Shown one piece after another: positions 54,222 through 63,128 of a DNA stretch of 64,000 bases; the stretch's first letter is position 1; every line of letters starts with the position of its first letter. The notes beneath the pieces were generated by a model, which worked only from the letters and a program-made list of their open reading frames with translations, was not told the DNA's origin and did not search any database. The translations under genes and the position numbers were made by a program. The DNA is from CAYRGS01 sp964423875. GTDB taxonomy: Bacteria > UBA8248 > JACPRG01 > G963555815. The stretch covers positions 14,135 to 78,134 of the forward strand of contig CAYRGS010000004.1 of the NCBI GenBank assembly GCA_964423875.1. The letters run 5' to 3'.

Positions 54222-54839
54222 ATGCGGCGCCTCAGCCTAATCTTGTTCTTCGGTCTCGCGGTCCTGTTTCTTCTCGCGCCCGTTTCGGCGCGCGCACAGT
54301 GGGGAGCGGGGTAATGCCTGGTGCCGGGCCTGAGGGCGGCCGCTGTGATCGAGTCGTGCCGCGACGCCTTGAACATTGACCCGACGCATCCCGAGGTCCT
54401 CTACAAGATCGGCTGGGCGTTGACCGAGATGGGGGCGCACCTGGAGGCCGTCGAATCCTACCGAGAGGCGATCCGGAACCAGCCGAACTACCCCCAGGCT
54501 TACTTCGGCCTGGGGAAGTCGCTGGAAAAGCTCGACCGTTTCGATGAAGCCCCCCCAGCTCCCCGCCGGGCCGTCGTTCTGACCGCCGCCGGAACGAACC
54601 AAGTGGCCTCCTGGGACCATGAAGCCCGGTTGGGACTTTTCACCCGTTACGTTCTTGAAGGACTCGCCGGGGCCGCCGATCGGGATGAGTTCTGCGACGG
54701 CAACGGTTAGGTGACGCTGGCCGAGCTGAGGAAATTTCTGAAGGACGAGATGACCTACCAGGCCCGCCGTCGGTTCGGCCGGGAGCAGACACCTGAATTT
54801 ATGGGAAACGCCGGGCGGGTGTTAAGCGCGGTGCGGTAG
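54222..54839 (+). pseudogene. Relic of a secreted TPR/caspase-family protein
   Basis: One reading frame holds three recognisable pieces separated by stops. A 30-residue signal peptide (54222-54311) ends at TAA 54312. A TPR segment with ALNIDPTHPEVLYKIGWAL then runs into RRAVVLTAAGTNQVASW, which belongs to the C-terminal part of caspase-family (C14) peptidases. TAG 54708 interrupts an acidic GDGNG-type turn. The homologous reading then continues as VTLAELRKFLKDEMTYQARR to TAG 54837. The caspase catalytic core (His-Cys) is missing, so an internal in-frame deletion has occurred. All pieces share one frame. Confidence 0.65.
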
Positions 54840-54920
54840 GCCACAGGCGCTTATTGAGTGAAACATGCACCGGCAAAAGAGCGGGGGGGAGAGGCTGCCA
54901 TGGGATAGCGCGCTCTTCGC

Positions 54921-55889
54921 TCAGATCCACTTCTTTCGCTTGAAGAAATAAATCAATCCGAGCGTCACCACCCCCATCAACCCCAGGGCGTAAAAGTATC
55001 CGTACCGGTACCCGAGCTCCGGGATCCATTCAAAGTTCATCCCGTAGATCCCCACAATCAGTGTGAGGGGCATCATGACCGTTGCGATAATCGTCAGGAC
55101 CTTCATGACTTCGTTCATACGATTCGACATGGTGGAGAGGTAGCTGTCGGTCAGGCTCGATAAGGTGTCACGGTAGCTTTCCGCCAGGTAGGAAGTCCGG
55201 ACGAGGTGGTCGTAGATATCGCGGTATTCGGCCGTCAGGTTCTCGGGGATGAGGGGATGGTCGGTGTGGCCTAAACGATAGAGGATTTCCTGCTGGGGCT
55301 GTGCCAGGCGGCGAAGCCGCGCGACGTCGCGCTTGAGGTTGAAGATGCGCCGCAGGGAATGTTCGTCGGGTTGGTCGAAAACCTCATTCTCCAGCTCATC
55401 GATCCGGTGGTCGAACTGATCCAGAATCGGGTTGTAATTGTCCACAAGGCCGTTGAGCAGGCTGTGCATCACCGCCGCGGGACCGCGCTCGAGCATGCGC
55501 GTTCCCATTTCGAACCGCCGGGCCGTGTTCTCCACCGCCTGAAGCGGTTTTCCATGGTAGCTGATGACGAAGTTCTTTCCCAGGAACAGGCCAAGCTGGG
55601 TTGTCTTGAATTCCTCATCGGATGCGTCGAAATCCACCGCATGGGCGATGACAAAGATGTGGTCTTTGTATTCGTCCATCTTCGGCACTAGGCTTTCCCG
55701 CTTGGCGTCCTCCAACTCGAGGGGATGGTAATTCAGAAATTCTCCCACCCGGTCCAGGAGCCCTTCGTTCCCTCTCGTCAGGTCCACCCAGATCGAGACA
55801 TCGTGCCTCTCCGTATACCGGATGAGGTCCTGAACCCGGTCCACCTGGATTCCGGGCTCCTCGGGATCAAAGACATAGATGCTGGGCAC
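54921..55889 (-). CDS. corA: CorA-type magnesium/cobalt channel
   Basis: A pentameric divalent-cation channel of 322 residues. The large N-terminal cytosolic domain is followed by two C-terminal helices with the selectivity motif GMN in VGIYGMNFEWIPEL, then a basic tail FFKRKKWI. GTG 55889 has GGAG 9 bp upstream on the minus strand; a longer frame to 56042 would run through a Pro/Gly-rich, poorly conserved stretch. It stands alone and is divergent from the PHP gene. Confidence 0.93.
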   Translation of the reverse strand: MPSIYVFDPEEPGIQVDRVQDLIRYTERHDVSIWVDLTRGNEGLLDRVGEFLNYHPLELEDAKRESLVPKMDEYKDHIFVIAHAVDFDASDEEFKTTQLGLFLGKNFVISYHGKPLQAVENTARRFEMGTRMLERGPAAVMHSLLNGLVDNYNPILDQFDHRIDELENEVFDQPDEHSLRRIFNLKRDVARLRRLAQPQQEILYRLGHTDHPLIPENLTAEYRDIYDHLVRTSYLAESYRDTLSSLTDSYLSTMSNRMNEVMKVLTIIATVMMPLTLIVGIYGMNFEWIPELGYRYGYFYALGLMGVVTLGLIYFFKRKKWI

Positions 55890-55936
55890 AATCCTTCTCC
55901 AACGCGATAGACCGAGGGATGAAACGCTGCCCGGCC

Positions 55937-55966
55937 GGGGGGGGGGAAGGGGAGGGGGGAGGGGAG
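55937..55966 (+). other. G-rich tract (potential G-quadruplex)
   Basis: Runs of 10, 4, 6 and 4 G separated by one or two A lie between corA and the PHP gene, about 50 bp upstream of the corA start. Such spacing satisfies the G-quadruplex pattern on the + strand. The remainder of this 297-bp spacer holds a TATAAT at 56079-56084 without a clear -35. Confidence 0.55.
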
Positions 55967-56186
55967 GCCGAAATCGGCCCCGAACTCCCCGCACATTCCG
56001 CATCTTAAGGACCCTCCCAGCCGTATGGCAAGCCCAAATCAATCGGCGCGGGCGGGACCCTTTTCCTATTTCGTGTTATATAATCCGTCGTTGGCTGTCC
56101 GCCTAAAGATTGGCGACGTCTCTGAGAGTTACGGATGAAGCTGGTCCGGGCGACTCCCGGACGGCGCGCCGCGTTTGGGAAATCCA

Positions 56187-56852
56187 GTGATCGATTTGCA
56201 TACTCATTCATTCTTGAGCGATGGCGCACTCATCCCCTCGGAGCTTCTCCGCCGGGCCGAGCACAAGGGGATCGAGGCCCTCGCCATTACGGACCACGTA
56301 GACGCCTCGAACGTTGATTTCGTGGTTCCCCGTCTGGTCGAGGTTTGCCGGGCCTGCGCCCGCCACATGGTGATCCGGCCGATTCCGGGGGCGGAGATCA
56401 CCCACGCTCCGCCTGAAACCATCCCCGGACTGGCGGAACAGGCCCGGGCGCTGGGTGCGGCCATCGTCATCGTCCACGGGGAGACCCCGGCCGAGCCCGT
56501 GAGGCCGGGGACCAACCGGGCGGCGCTGGACGCCCCCATCGATTTTCTGGCCCACCCGGGCCTCATCACCCCCGCTGAGGTCCAGCTGGCGAAAGAGCGG
56601 GGGATCGCCCTCGAAATTACGGCCCGTAAAGGACACAACCTCGCGAACGGACACGTTGCACGTCTGGCGCTGGCGGTGGGCGCGGAGCTTGTTCTGAACA
56701 CGGACGCCCATGACCCGGGCGACCTGATCGGCGACGAGATGGCGCGGACGATCCTCCTGGGAGCCGGGATTCCCGAGGATCGGCTGGACTGGGTCTTCAA
56801 GAAGATGCAGATACTCGCAAACGAGGCCGGCGCCGGCTTGCGCTCGGCTTAA
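56187..56852 (+). CDS. PHP domain metal-dependent hydrolase
   Basis: A cytosolic PHP phosphoesterase of 221 residues. The metal ligands are in IDLHTHSFLSDG at the N-terminus, AITDHVD, PGAEITH, FLAHPG and NTDAHDPG at the C-terminal side. This form resembles the stand-alone histidinol-phosphatase-like group. The substrate is unknown. GTG 56187 gives the usual N-terminus; TTG 56175 is also in frame. It is followed 16 bp later by a YfgM-like gene. Confidence 0.87.
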   Translation: MIDLHTHSFLSDGALIPSELLRRAEHKGIEALAITDHVDASNVDFVVPRLVEVCRACARHMVIRPIPGAEITHAPPETIPGLAEQARALGAAIVIVHGETPAEPVRPGTNRAALDAPIDFLAHPGLITPAEVQLAKERGIALEITARKGHNLANGHVARLALAVGAELVLNTDAHDPGDLIGDEMARTILLGAGIPEDRLDWVFKKMQILANEAGAGLRSA

Positions 56853-56868
56853 CGAGGGAAGGGGTTCT

Positions 56869-57540
56869 ATGGCCAGGGGTGCTGGAAAAATCGATCGCCG
56901 CAAGCTGAGGCGGCCCGACGAGTTTATCACGCGGTCGGCCAAGATGATTGAGTACGTTCAGGTCAACAAGAAGAAGGTTTTGCTGGTTGCGGGGGGCGTC
57001 CTCCTCGTTTTCCTCGCGGTCTTCGCGTATCGCATGTATCGAGGTGGGCAGGAGGACCGAGCCTCCTCTTTGGTCTCCATGGCCATAGAAGGCTTCGGGA
57101 AGAACCCGACAAACAGCGCGCCCTTCGAGCGGATCATCCACAGCTATTCCGGGACGAAGGGAGCGCATCTTGCTGGGCTGTACCTTGCCCATTCCCTGTA
57201 CAGGAAGGGCGAGGCCGAAAGGGCCGCGAAGGCTTATCAGAAACTCACCAAGGATTCCGCGGCCTCGGAGTTGCTTCGCACCGAGGCAATCCTCGGCTGG
57301 GGATACGCGCTTGTTACGCTCAAGCGGTGCAAAGAGGCGGAGAGCGCGTTCAAACAGACGCCCGCAAATGCGAGTTTCGCCCAACAGCAGGCACAGTTGG
57401 CCATCGGGCAATGCTACGAGCTCAAGGGAGACCCCCACGAGGCTGTCAAGCGTTTTCAGGAGTTCGCCGGCAGGTTTCCCCAATCCCCGTTATTGACCGA
57501 GGCGCTTCGAAGGAAAATCGGGATGGAAAAAGATAAATAA
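56869..57540 (+). CDS. YfgM-like membrane-anchored TPR protein
   Basis: A 223-residue protein with a basic N-terminus, one membrane helix (KVLLVAGGVLLVFLAVFAYRMY, about residues 36-57, longest stretch 19 residues hydrophobic) and a periplasmic TPR-like region. This is the layout of YfgM, an ancillary SecYEG/chaperone-network protein. The repeats are recognisable in YLAHSLYRKGEAERAAKAYQ. GAGGGAAGGGG precedes the ATG. The gene ends at the border of an AT-rich accessory region. Confidence 0.75.
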   Translation: MARGAGKIDRRKLRRPDEFITRSAKMIEYVQVNKKKVLLVAGGVLLVFLAVFAYRMYRGGQEDRASSLVSMAIEGFGKNPTNSAPFERIIHSYSGTKGAHLAGLYLAHSLYRKGEAERAAKAYQKLTKDSAASELLRTEAILGWGYALVTLKRCKEAESAFKQTPANASFAQQQAQLAIGQCYELKGDPHEAVKRFQEFAGRFPQSPLLTEALRRKIGMEKDK

Positions 57541-57742
57541 TTGCATAATTCATGTAATTTCAAAAGGTTGGAATTTCTTTTAAATGTAATACATTAGATG
57601 ATATTTAACCCCCTCAAGGAGTGTGTAGAGGCTTTAGCATCCCAGGTACATCGCATTTTCTAATGGATGGACCCGCTTGCGTCGGATGCTTGGTGAGAAA
57701 TCCAGGTTAAACCCTTATAAATCGCCAGCCAGGGGAAATCAG

Positions 57743-57961
57743 GTGGTTGAAGAGAAGCTCCAGATTGGAAACCATCAGATCAAGATCGCCGTCGATGATT
57801 CCAAGCCAGGCGTTTTCACGTGGGATTTAAGCATCATGACGATCGACGGCCGGAAGATGTTCTCGAAGAATTTCCATTCCGCCCAGCCGTTCTCGACAAA
57901 GGAAGGGTGTGTCGAGAACGCAAAGTATGTCGCGCAGAACTGGATTGAGAGGAACCCGTAG
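57743..57961 (+). CDS. Small hypothetical protein
   Basis: A 72-residue frame beginning VEEKLQIGNHQIKIAVDD, chosen because AGGGGA lies 7 bp upstream of GTG 57743. Upstream in-frame starts exist at ATG 57686 and TTG 57677. I do not recognise a family. Composition is more AT-rich than the core genes. It sits between a YfgM-like gene and a Rep-like gene fragment, in a region that looks acquired. The 200 bp before it (57541-57742) hold no clear feature. Confidence 0.4.
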   Translation: MVEEKLQIGNHQIKIAVDDSKPGVFTWDLSIMTIDGRKMFSKNFHSAQPFSTKEGCVENAKYVAQNWIERNP

Positions 57962-57966
57962 GCCAT

Positions 57967-58196
57967 GTCGATGTTCGAGTGGTGCGGGGCGGAATCCGGG
58001 CCGGGGTCCGTGAAGCGCTCAAATACGCGACCAAGGGGACCGGGGCGCATGACGTGGGTTTTCTGATCGAAATTCTGGGGCCTTCGGCAAGCGGGCGCGC
58101 CGGGTCATAACCTATGGGTTCCTTCGGGACGTTTCCCTTGACAAAAAGGCCGCGTGTGAGTGTTGCGGTCAACCCTTTGTCCGGGACAACCCATAG
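57967..58196 (+). pseudogene. Fragment of a Rep-like or transposase protein
   Basis: An open stretch without a start codon reads VRVVRGGIRAGVREALKYATK, then DVGFLIEI. After a frameshift near 58075 it continues as AFGKRARRVITYGFLRDV and KKACECCGQPFVRDNP, ending at TAG 58194. The ALKYATK block and a C-terminal CxxCC zinc-ribbon-like tail recall rolling-circle replication or Rep-type proteins of mobile elements; that family assignment is tentative. Both the N-terminus and the frame are lost, so it is a relic. Confidence 0.45.
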
Positions 58197-58204
58197 GCTC
58201 GAGG

Positions 58205-58318
58205 TGTAAATTTCGCCCAAATATTGGTTATGATAATATATATTATGTTAACCGACATACATGATAATTATAATGTATCACATTAGATAAATGATCTATA
58301 TTATTGATTTTATTATGA
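58205..58318. other. AT-rich island
   Basis: About 115 bp of strongly AT-rich sequence, full of TATA, ATTAT and TGATAAT words, between the Rep-like relic and the BtpA gene. In this GC-rich genome it stands out and may be residue of a mobile element or of its origin. No repeat unit or gene is visible. Confidence 0.45.
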
Positions 58319-59110
58319 TTATCTGATAATACCTATGAATTCCCGGACGCGATTTACATCCACCAGATTCTCGGTGCGCCCTTCTCGCTTGATCCCTGTC
58401 CCGATGATCGCCCCGTCGGCTGAGGAGAGCAACGCTTCGGCGTTGGCGGGCGTGACGCCGCTCCCAATCAGGACGGGCAGAGAGGGCGCCTTCTCTTTGA
58501 CGAGGGTCAAATCCGTAGCCGAGGGGGCGGCGCCGGTTTCGCCTCCCGAGACGATGAGGGCGTCGGCAAAGCCGCGCGACGTCGCGTCCGAGGCCTCGTT
58601 TGCCAGGCTCGATGTCCCGATGGGCGAGGAATGCTTGACGGCAACATCGGCGAAGATCGCTAGATCCGGCAGATAACGCATGCGCTCGCGCTGAACCTCA
58701 TAGGCCGTGGCCTGGATGAGCCCCTGGTCGGTGAGCCTCGCTCCCACGAAGACGTTGATCCGAATGAAGGCGGCCTCGGCGGCGTATGCGACGGCGAGGG
58801 CGGCCCGGGCGTCGTTCCGGAGGACGTTGATGCCAAGAGGAATATCAACCGCCCGGCGAATGCGCCGGCTGGCGTCCGTCATCGCCGCGACGGTTACGGG
58901 CGGGACCCGGCCGGGAAAATAGGGCACGTCATTGAAATTCTCGATGATGAGGCCGTGCATCCCGCCGACTGAAATTGCTTTTGCGTCGGCGAGGGCGATC
59001 TCCAGCGTCTCTTCCCAGTCCCCCTGAAATCGAGGACTTCCGGGCAGGGGGCCCAGATGGACCATCCCGATGAGAGGCCGGTCGGCGCGAAAGAGCGCTT
59101 TCAGGTCCAA
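58319..59110 (-). CDS. BtpA/SgcQ family protein
   Basis: A TIM-barrel protein of 263 residues of the BtpA family (named from a photosystem I assembly factor of cyanobacteria; also SgcQ in enterobacteria). It begins with LIGMVHLGPLPGSP and shows GGMHGLIIENFNDVPY, IPLGINVLRNDARAAL and GSGVTPANAEALLSSADG. The biochemical activity in non-photosynthetic bacteria is not established. TTG 59110 has GAGGAT about 8 bp upstream on the minus strand. The cyclase gene on the same strand lies 72 bp upstream. Confidence 0.85.
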   Translation of the reverse strand: MDLKALFRADRPLIGMVHLGPLPGSPRFQGDWEETLEIALADAKAISVGGMHGLIIENFNDVPYFPGRVPPVTVAAMTDASRRIRRAVDIPLGINVLRNDARAALAVAYAAEAAFIRINVFVGARLTDQGLIQATAYEVQRERMRYLPDLAIFADVAVKHSSPIGTSSLANEASDATSRGFADALIVSGGETGAAPSATDLTLVKEKAPSLPVLIGSGVTPANAEALLSSADGAIIGTGIKREGRTENLVDVNRVREFIGIIR

Positions 59111-59182
59111 GGTATCATCCTCAGGCGGATGCCTTCACATCCCGAGAAAAGCGGGAGGGCCAAGGTCCCTCCCCTCCCCCTC

Positions 59183-59938
59183 TCAATCTTCGAGAAACGC
59201 CACCAGCCGGCACATGGCGCCTTCGCCGCCGTCGAACCGCCAGGGGAAGCAGCCCACCTTGCAGCGCCGGTTCAACACCTCGTCGATGTCCCCGCCCATG
59301 TTCTCGACGTGGACGCACCCCGCCGCGAAGGGGGTTTTGTGCATGACGTACCAGTTATTGCGGGGAAACACCTCTTCGAGCTTCTTGCCCATCTTGTCCT
59401 CGAACTCGGCGGCCAGATGGGGGACCCGCTCGGCGATGTGGGTGTTCATGGGATGGTCTCCGGACCCGCAATCGAAGGCCGTCCAGCGGATTTCCATATC
59501 CACCAGCCAGTCGGCCAGTTCGGTATACCCGCCCGGGTGCTTGCACATGTACTTGAAGTCGTCGGGCTTGTCGCCGCCCACGTAGTGGTGATGGTAGCCG
59601 GTGTGGTAGATGAGGATGTCGCCCTTCTTGATCTCCACCCCCTGGCTGGTGAGCATCTCGGGCGTGATCATCCCCCATTCCTCGACTTCGCCGCTGATGT
59701 CCACAACGGCCGCGTCGCCGTAGAGCCAGTTGACGTCGTAATCGCCGATGCTCCGGCCGCCCGGAATGGCGTGCATCTGCGAGTCTAGGTGCGTGCCAAT
59801 GTGGAGCGTGGTTTCGATGGCCTGGGCGTTGATCCCGGACGAGCTGATGGTCTGCCAGTAATAGATCTTTGGCGGGACGTATCCGACCCAGGCCGGCGTG
59901 TGCATGTTCCAGGGGTGGCTGAGATCGACCAGACGCAT
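59183..59938 (-). CDS. Cyclase family (kynurenine formamidase-like) hydrolase
   Basis: A metal-dependent hydrolase of 251 residues. The family motif HxGTHxD is HIGTHLDSQMH, near residue 47, with further ligand-like histidines in YHTGYHHHYVGG. Members include kynurenine formamidase and isatin hydrolase, so an amide or lactam substrate is likely but unidentified. AAGGAGAAG lies 6 bp upstream of the ATG. It is followed on the same strand by btpA and is divergent from an M20 amidohydrolase, which could act on related compounds. Confidence 0.87.
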   Translation of the reverse strand: MRLVDLSHPWNMHTPAWVGYVPPKIYYWQTISSSGINAQAIETTLHIGTHLDSQMHAIPGGRSIGDYDVNWLYGDAAVVDISGEVEEWGMITPEMLTSQGVEIKKGDILIYHTGYHHHYVGGDKPDDFKYMCKHPGGYTELADWLVDMEIRWTAFDCGSGDHPMNTHIAERVPHLAAEFEDKMGKKLEEVFPRNNWYVMHKTPFAAGCVHVENMGGDIDEVLNRRCKVGCFPWRFDGGEGAMCRLVAFLED

Positions 59939-60149
59939 GTTCTCTTCTCCTTAATAGGTCAAAAATGGGCCGGACACTCGACCCAGGATAACCGGGACGG
60001 ATGCAACCCGGAATGATAGCCGCCCTTGCCCTTCAATTCAAATTCAACCACCCTCCGTGATTCGCCCCGACCGGGCGCGGGCGGTTCTCAGATTATGGTA
60101 ACCTGAATGGGGGGAAAATCGCTTTCAGCCTCGAGGAGAAGGGTTCAAC

Positions 60150-61355
60150 ATGCCGAAGACTGAGCGCCGCGAGTCTAAGCCGCCCGAGCTTTCCCCGGAC
60201 GTGGCGGAAATCACGGATGAGGCCGTCGAAATTCGCAGGGACCTCCACGCCCATCCCGAACTCGGCTTCCAGGAGGAGCGCACTGCCTCGGTCGTCGCCG
60301 ACCGCCTGAACACCCTCGGCCTCGAGGTCGCCACCGGCGTCGCCAAGACGGGCGTTGTCGGCCTGCTCCGGGGAAGCCTACCCGGCAAGACCGTCATGGT
60401 TCGCGCCGACATGGACGCCCTGCCCATTCAGGAGGCGAACGACGTCCCGTATCGCTCGCAAAACGACGGGGCCATGCACGCCTGCGGCCACGACGGGCAC
60501 ACCGCCATGGCCCTGATGGCCGCCCGGGTCCTCAAGGACAGGCGGGATCGGCTGCGGGGCAACGTGAAGTTCATTTTCCAACCCGCCGAGGAGGGGCCCG
60601 GGGGAGCGGCCCCGATGATTGAGGCGGGTGCCCTGAAGGACCCGGACGTGGACGAGGCCGTTGGAATCCACCTTTGGAACGACCTGCCGGTGGGGCGGAT
60701 CGGCGTCCAGTCGGGAGCGATCATGGCGAGCATGGACGCCCTGGAGATCACCATGCGGGGAAAGGGGTCGCACGCCGCGAAGCCCAACGACGGCGTGGAC
60801 CCGATCGTCGCGTCGGCGCACGTCATCACAGCCCTCCAGACCCTCATCAGCCGCGAGCGGAATCCCTTGGACCCCGCCATCCTGACCATCGGCTCGATTC
60901 ACGGGGGAACGGCATTCAACGTGATTCCGGATGAGGTGAAGCTCCTCGGGACGGTCCGGACTCTCTCGGACGAGCTCTGGGAGGCGATGCCCGGCCGCGT
61001 GAAGCGGATGGCCGAGGGCGTTGCCGCGGGGTTCGGCGCGACGGCCGAGGTGGATTACCGGAAGATGTACCCGGTGACGCGGAACGATCCCGCGCTCGCC
61101 GACCGGGTGAAGACGCTGGCGCAGGACTTCGTTGGCCCGGAGTCCGTCATCCGGCACCAGACGACCCTGGGGGGCGAGGACATGTCCTTCTTCCTGCGCG
61201 AGGTCCCCGGGTGCTTTTTCTTCATCGGATCGGCCAACACCGAGCGGGGCCTCGATCATCCCCACCACAACCCCCGGTTCGATTTCGACGAGGACGCGCT
61301 GGGGATCGGAATCGAGATGCTGGTGCGGTCGGTGGAGTCGCTGTTGGCGGATTAG
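60150..61355 (+). CDS. M20D amidohydrolase (IAA-amino acid/hippurate hydrolase-like)
   Basis: A cytosolic zinc peptidase-like enzyme of 401 residues that cleaves N-acyl amino acids. It starts with IRRDLHAHPELGFQEERTA, then the metal ligands in HACGHDGHTAM, FQPAEEGPGGA, GIHLWND and the C-terminal GGEDMSFF and HHNP. GGAGAAGG lies 7 bp upstream of the ATG. It probably serves in nutrient salvage of amidated or acylated amino acids. The adjacent divergent cyclase supports a catabolic locus. Confidence 0.93.
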   Translation: MPKTERRESKPPELSPDVAEITDEAVEIRRDLHAHPELGFQEERTASVVADRLNTLGLEVATGVAKTGVVGLLRGSLPGKTVMVRADMDALPIQEANDVPYRSQNDGAMHACGHDGHTAMALMAARVLKDRRDRLRGNVKFIFQPAEEGPGGAAPMIEAGALKDPDVDEAVGIHLWNDLPVGRIGVQSGAIMASMDALEITMRGKGSHAAKPNDGVDPIVASAHVITALQTLISRERNPLDPAILTIGSIHGGTAFNVIPDEVKLLGTVRTLSDELWEAMPGRVKRMAEGVAAGFGATAEVDYRKMYPVTRNDPALADRVKTLAQDFVGPESVIRHQTTLGGEDMSFFLREVPGCFFFIGSANTERGLDHPHHNPRFDFDEDALGIGIEMLVRSVESLLAD

Positions 61356-61549
61356 GAAGTTTCCGGAAGATTTGTTTATGTGCGGGTGTCTGGATTCTCG
61401 TTTCTCTGTATACGTACCTGTTCCATTTATTTACCTTATTAATCCTTCGCCCCGCAATCGTCGCAGAGCGCAGTTTGGTTTCCGGTGGAAAATTTCGGAC
61501 TGAGATTCTCAAGATCAACTTCCACTTGGCTGAAGACTTTTTGATCTAG

Positions 61550-63098
61550 GGCCTGCTGGCAATCTTAGGGGTCTTCCTGGCCGGAGTCATTTATCAGCAT
61601 CTACGCAGAATGAGCCAAAGGGCCGTCCTCCTCACTTGGACGGTATTCACGCTGCTCACGCCAGTGGCGGCTGCACTGATATCGGGCCTCACGACCTCAC
61701 TGAACATTGTTGCATCGTAGCACTTGGGCACCGCCGCTTTCATGTTGATGGCGGGATTGCTTTTGATCGAAAGGACGATGGAACGGCGGCGGGGTAACTG
61801 GACGCTGGGCATCACGATCTCGGGCCGCCGCGTTCTCCCCCCTGACGGCATTTATTTTTTTACAGCTTGCTCTGCTGAATCATCTAATTGAAGATCGACG
61901 AAGTTTCTGGGAATGGGAGGCGACTCGCCAGAATCTTAGTGATTATCGTGAGACCACGAGAAACCATTCAATCATCGCACATGAATCGAAGCCTTCCCGC
62001 GATTTTCGGCCGCTGGATCCGTATTTCGCCTCGGAATCGCCTAACACGGTCAAGGTTGCGGACATTGATGGCGACCAAAAGTCTGACCTGTTGGTCGGCT
62101 ACTCAGGAGCAAATGGCGCCCTGCGGGTTTTCACAGGCGACAATACGGGCCGGTTCCGGCAAACTCTGAATGTCTGTTTGAACACCCTGGGCATTAACAA
62201 TCTTGCCGTGAGAGACAGCGACGGTGATGGCGTTTTGGATTTTCTCGTCGCATGCAAATGGGGGAGAACCCCTGGAATTCGTGGGTTCTCAGTCCTGCCA
62301 GAGAACATGTGCAAGGGAGAGTTCAGGATTAGACGACGCCTCATGGAACCGGACGAAACCATTGGCGTCGCACTAGGGATATGGATGGAGACGGGCTTGT
62401 CGATGTATTGACATCCAGTCTCTTCCCCGGTGACGTTCGGCTCAGGAAAAATCTGGGGATTGGCGGTCTGGGCCGCCGGTGACTCGGCGAGCGGCGCCTG
62501 AGGGGAGTTTCGGCGCCTGCTTCATTGAAGTTGGGGATATTGATCTGGACGGCCGTCTTGATTTAGTATTTCCTAACGTCTTTTCTTCGACCGTTGCATA
62601 CCTGCTAAACGATGGGAATCTCCTCGATCCGCGGAAATCGGTAAAGCTTCGACATTTATCCAGCGCCTCCAAACAAATCAATAACGTGCGCCTCGTAGAT
62701 TTAAATAGAGACGGATACCTGGATATTGTTACGGCCAACCACGTGGGAATCGCTGTTTCTGTCTTCATACACAGAGGGGATGGAACTTTCAAGAAAGAGT
62801 TGCTGCATCAAGTCGGGAACTCGCCGGCAATAATTGTCTTTGGTGATTTGAATTCGGAAGGTTGGAATGACATCATCGCATTGAATTGGCAGGAAGATTT
62901 CATCACGGTCTCATGAACCGAGAGGACGGACACCTCTTACAGGGCAAAGAGTACAAAGTCGGGTCCGCTTCTCACGGCATAGACACAGGCGATCTCAATG
63001 GAGATGGGCATGTTGATATTGTAACGGTCACTACCAGTTCACTGAAAATTCTACGCGGTTTAGGGAATGCCAGTTCAGATTATCATTTTTTCAAGTAA
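61550..63098 (+). pseudogene. Degraded membrane/FG-GAP (VCBS) repeat protein
   Basis: Conserved-looking pieces run through all three forward frames. Hydrophobic segments (LLAILGVFLAGVIYQHL, VFTLLTPVAAALISGL, AAFMLMAGLLLIE) appear first, with an in-frame TAG at 61717. A shift near 61800 leads to LTAFIFLQLALLNHLIEDRR and then FG-GAP repeats with calcium loops: VADIDGDQKSDLLVG, DSDGDGVLDFLVA, DMDGDGLVDVLTS (frame changes near 62375), DIDLDGRLDLVF, LVDLNRDGYLDIVTA and finally GDLNGDGHVDIVTV. At least four frameshifts separate these. FG-GAP repeats build extracellular beta-propellers. It is a decayed surface protein gene. The stretch 61356-61549 may be its broken start. Confidence 0.7.
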
Positions 63099-63128
63099 AG
63101 CATTAATCAAATTTCTATGTCCAGAAGA

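Noticed and set aside
54312..61719. Stop-codon recoding to explain in-frame TAA/TAG in the caspase relic and the FG-GAP relic
   Set aside because: TAG and TAA serve as ordinary stops in neighbouring intact genes (for example lptE and the sensor kinase end in TAG), and the broken genes also carry frameshifts or deletions.
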